DNA of 64,000 nt, taken from contig NC_045144.1 in the NCBI RefSeq assembly GCF_008831285.2, positions 16,929,616 through 16,993,615 on the forward strand. The letters are read 5' to 3'. The notes under the pieces are model-generated. The model was not told the origin of the DNA and made no database searches. It saw only the letters and a program-made list of their open reading frames with translations. A program made the position numbers and the translations under genes. Of the stretch, positions 61,350-64,000 are shown piece after piece. Numbering within the stretch: position 1 is the first letter of the stretch; each line of letters begins with the position of its first letter. The stretch comes from Nymphaea colorata (taxonomy: Eukaryota > Streptophyta > Magnoliopsida > Nymphaeales > Nymphaeaceae).

Positions 61350-62215
61350 CCTGACATTTAGAGAGCAATTTAATTCATTTGGAAACTTTTAATTTTTTTT
61401 GAAGCTGGTGAAAATTTTCCTTTAGGTAATTGGCGTTTAGAATTGTTTACAATAAAAATAGAAGTTTGGCATTAGCAAATTTAGATGCTTTAACAAATCT
61501 TAGATTTCAAACTTTTCCGGTTTTCATTTCCGCTACCTTTTTTTTCCATATAGCCTTTAATTTCCTTTAACGTTTTTCAGGTCATTTCATAGTAATTATT
61601 GTGTAATTTTGTCGTTATTTCTGGTTATTTTCATACTTTCCCTATATAATATTAAATTTACACCGTAGACGGTAGACAATTTATTTCCAACTCACATTTG
61701 GGTTTGCGTAACTGTTAAACATTTGCAATGAAGAAACATTTGAGTTAAATATATGCATATGAACTTTGGCGACATAAAAATTTTTCATTAGAGAGGACAA
61801 ACAAAGTTTTAACAAGGGCTACAATATAACTTTTTAAGATTTTATATAACCTAATGATTTTTTTTGTTAAATTACATGTATTTTTTTTTTTTAAACTGTA
61901 GGGGACATCATGGCAACCCTGAATATGAACCTAGCCAAACCATATGATGGGAGTATCCAATGGCACATGCTCATGTAGGCTTTGCAGATTTACATACTAA
62001 TCTTCATTGTAATTTAATTAGTAATTCATTTATTTATATATTGGTGCCCCTCAACTATTAACTTTTTAAAGGTTCTGTGCTTCAATCAGAAATTTCGACC
62101 ACCACCTTTAGATGTAGTAGGGTTCGACTAAAGCCTTTCTTCCGAGAAGATGCTTTGAAGGGGAAGGCAAGCAACTGGCATAATCCTTTCGACCCCAACT
62201 TCTTCTCACACTGTG
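61350..62215. other. AT-rich spacer 3' of STIG1 (unit 3)
   Basis: Copy of 44465-45340 with several one-base losses; no gene. Confidence 0.5.
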
Positions 62216-62567
62216 AGAAGCGGCCGAACACCAACACTGTAGACACTGAGGAAAGAACATTGGGCGTACTGTTCATAAACCAAACTCCAACTGTAGATTC
62301 ACATTACAAATTACAATGAGAGAAGGAGACAAAATGATTGTGAAGAGAAGTCGCAGAGAAATAGGAATGGAAAGGAATGCAAAACGAAATACAAACAAAC
62401 AAACAAACAAAAGGAGGCATCTTAAACGAAGGCAATACAGTATAAGTAAACTAAGTATGCAAGTTGAAACTGAAAAGAGAGAGAGAGGTGGCACAATGTA
62501 GCACCACATTTTAATGCCAATAACATTCAAGGGGAGCAGTGCTTCGTAAACATCACCGCAGCAAGCA

Positions 62568-63025
62568 CTAAGCGTAGCCACACATGCCATATAGGCAGTA
62601 GGACCCCTTACGGCACTTGTTCCGCATCTCCCGCAGTTCTTTCTGTCGAACGCCAGATCACGCACCTCCCTTGCAGCACGTCTTCGTGAACCTGCACTCC
62701 TCCCACATTTGGCCGCAGTTGAAGGCGATCGGTCTTGATCCACGCACTTCTTGTGGCAGCAGTCAGGGCCAGGGCTTCCTTCAGTTGCAGATCTTCCGTT
62801 TTTTGTCGCACCTTTGCGGCTTCCAGGATTGGCCAGGTACCGGCGCAGTCCGAGCGACGGCAGGTCGCCAGAGTAAGGCTCCTCCTCGGCGGTGGGGTCC
62901 TCACTGCCGCCAACTACACCTTCCTCTGGTTCTCGTGTTCTTCGGTGCGGCTGGGAGTGTGTGATGCGACCACCAAATGAGAGCCCGATGACTGCTGCTG
63001 TTAGGAGTAACCGTGGTGCGGCCAT
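62568..63025 (-). pseudogene. STIG1-like copy with many indels (unit 3)
   Basis: Start and stop positions correspond to the intact copies, but the span is 458 bp, not 471. About 15 separate small indels are visible (for example GTTCCCGC to GTTCCGC, CTCCCCTTG to CTCCCTTG, GGTCTTCCGATCC to GGTCTTGATCC, ACCAAAATG to ACCAAATG), with two one-base gains and almost no substitutions. The frame breaks soon after the signal peptide. Loss mostly of single bases, often in short runs, without substitutions, is the pattern of residual long-read error. True pseudogenisation is possible but less likely. The long minus-strand frame crossing it is an artefact of these shifts. Confidence 0.8.
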
Positions 63026-63118
63026 GGTGGTGGCGGCGGAGCGGAGGTGGTGGTGGTCGTACGGCTAATGATGGAAGCAAGAGGTGGATTGAGAGGGAAA
63101 GAAATGAGATGATGTTGG

Positions 63119-63126
63119 TTTTATAG
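63119..63126 (-). promoter_or_regulatory. TATA box of STIG1 (unit 3)
   Basis: CTATAAAA on the minus strand, retained; the following base run is one shorter than in units 1 and 2. Confidence 0.65.
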
Positions 63127-64000
63127 AGATTAGCCAGTACTGCTTGGGCTCTTAGTTGCCGGCATGACTGGGCTTGAGTTTGCCAGTCAGGCTTAGCTCA
63201 TAGCGACTTGGTCTATGCAAGATAATTAATGATTGTTATAATGAAATAGACCGAGTCTAAATCGTCATGCGTAATCACACACTGAGTCCAACATTCACAA
63301 TCAATGGAATGTGAAGTCACGTATGATTAGTTGTAAAAACAACGTATTAGTTTCAGTAAGTCATTATATAAAACCTACTTATTCAGCCTTCATGTTTACC
63401 AAACGTACTGGATTAATCACAATTAATTAACACAAATTCATTTAAAATATAAATGTAAATGACAATTAAAAAAATATTAGTAACGTAGAATGGATTTAAT
63501 TAAAAATTTTTGTATTAAACCATTGTATTTGCAAATCCAGTAGCGTGTTCTAATATTTCTTTTAACAGAGAACCTATCAATTGAAACCATTGTATGTGGG
63601 CACTATAACTTTGTGTCCTAAGTGGTGGAGCATGGCATCATGTTTAAGAATGCATCAGTGACCGCTATGATCCTTATTTCTAGGCATTGGTTGTTAACTT
63701 CACCAATAAAGAACCACTACTGAAACAGCCTGTTTAACCATGGGCTTACTACAAGTAATATTGAGAGGAAGGTGGTTACAAGATAATTTTATTCCATAAA
63801 AATTACGAGCACACCCCAAAAGCCTAGTGAATTATGTTTTGCCACAAAAACACAAAAACAGATTATGTCTACATTCTAGGGAGAGAGAGAGAGAGAACAA
63901 AGTTACTGGAGAAAATTTACTCTACCTCTTCGTGTGGACATAATAATAAGTCAAGGTTTGTCCACACACAGAGCAAGGAAAAAAGAAAAAGGCATGGAAT
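63127..64000. other. STIG1 upstream region (unit 3), to window end
   Basis: Copy of 46263-47135; non-coding. A (GA)n run lies near 63880-63894. Confidence 0.5.

Larger units (their letters stand above)
55899..64000. repeat. Tandem array unit 3, partial (runs off the window)
   Basis: Matches the first 8.1 kb of unit 2. It is very close to unit 2 through the Gypsy part (55899-60000). From about 60350 on, small deletions become frequent. Confidence 0.92.

Noticed and set aside
62273-63025. 250-codon minus-strand ORF as a new STIG1 fusion protein
   Set aside because: It exists only because of the cluster of small indels in unit 3; its tail is 3'-flank sequence that is non-coding in the intact copies.
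22101-64000. CRISPR-like array or satellite interpretation of the repeats
   Set aside because: Repeat units are 16.9 kb and gene-bearing, in a plant nuclear context; there are no short regularly spaced repeats.

Overview
This window is nuclear DNA from a flowering plant. The evidence is intron-containing genes with GT-AG splice sites and TATA boxes, a STIG1-type cysteine-rich secreted protein, an X8 (CBM43) callose-binding-type protein, plant Copia and Gypsy LTR retrotransposons, a hAT-like MITE, and AT-rich spacers full of (TA)n/(GA)n microsatellites. I cannot name the species. I saw no tRNA, rRNA, CRISPR array or bacterial-type operon.

Layout. (1) 1-13060 is an older, diverged copy of a block called B here. 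It carries the only X8 gene that looks intact (four exons, 3739-5475) and is interrupted just after that gene by a defective but complete-ended Copia element (5509-11892, TSD GAATC). (2) 13189-17333 is a second old copy (block A plus the start of block B), with a 0.35 kb GC-rich insert and long microsatellites. (3) 17334-26220 is a Gypsy element of Tat-like type: a 3.5 kb 5' LTR, a primer binding site, a decayed plant-mobile-domain/DUF7745-like ORF, gag, protease and the first part of reverse transcriptase. It is truncated and has no 3' LTR here. (4) From 22101 to the window end lies a young head-to-tail tandem array: unit 1 22101-39007 (16,907 bp), unit 2 39008-55898 (16,891 bp), unit 3 55899 to beyond 64000. 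Each unit holds the truncated Gypsy interior, a block-B fragment, a STIG1-like gene on the minus strand, block A, and block B with an X8 pseudogene, a MITE and a solo LTR. Each complete unit ends in a short relic of a STIG1 3' flank that is joined directly to the Gypsy ORF of the next unit.

The real genes are few. Units 1 and 2 carry STIG1-like genes with identical predicted proteins (156 aa, signal peptide, 16 cysteines). Unit 3's copy is broken by about 15 small indels, mostly single-base losses, which look like sequence error at least as much as decay. The X8 gene is intact only in the old left copy. Both amplified copies have lost the exon-3 splice acceptor AG and share an in-frame stop. 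The array therefore multiplied an apparently working STIG1 gene and a dead X8 gene. The rest is transposon-derived or spacer DNA.

Inferred history: an old tandem array of a STIG1 + X8 pair was invaded by Gypsy, Copia and MITE elements. A rearrangement then joined a STIG1 3' flank to the Gypsy interior, and the new 16.9 kb unit was amplified recently. Units 2 and 3 share private changes, so they are the most recent pair.
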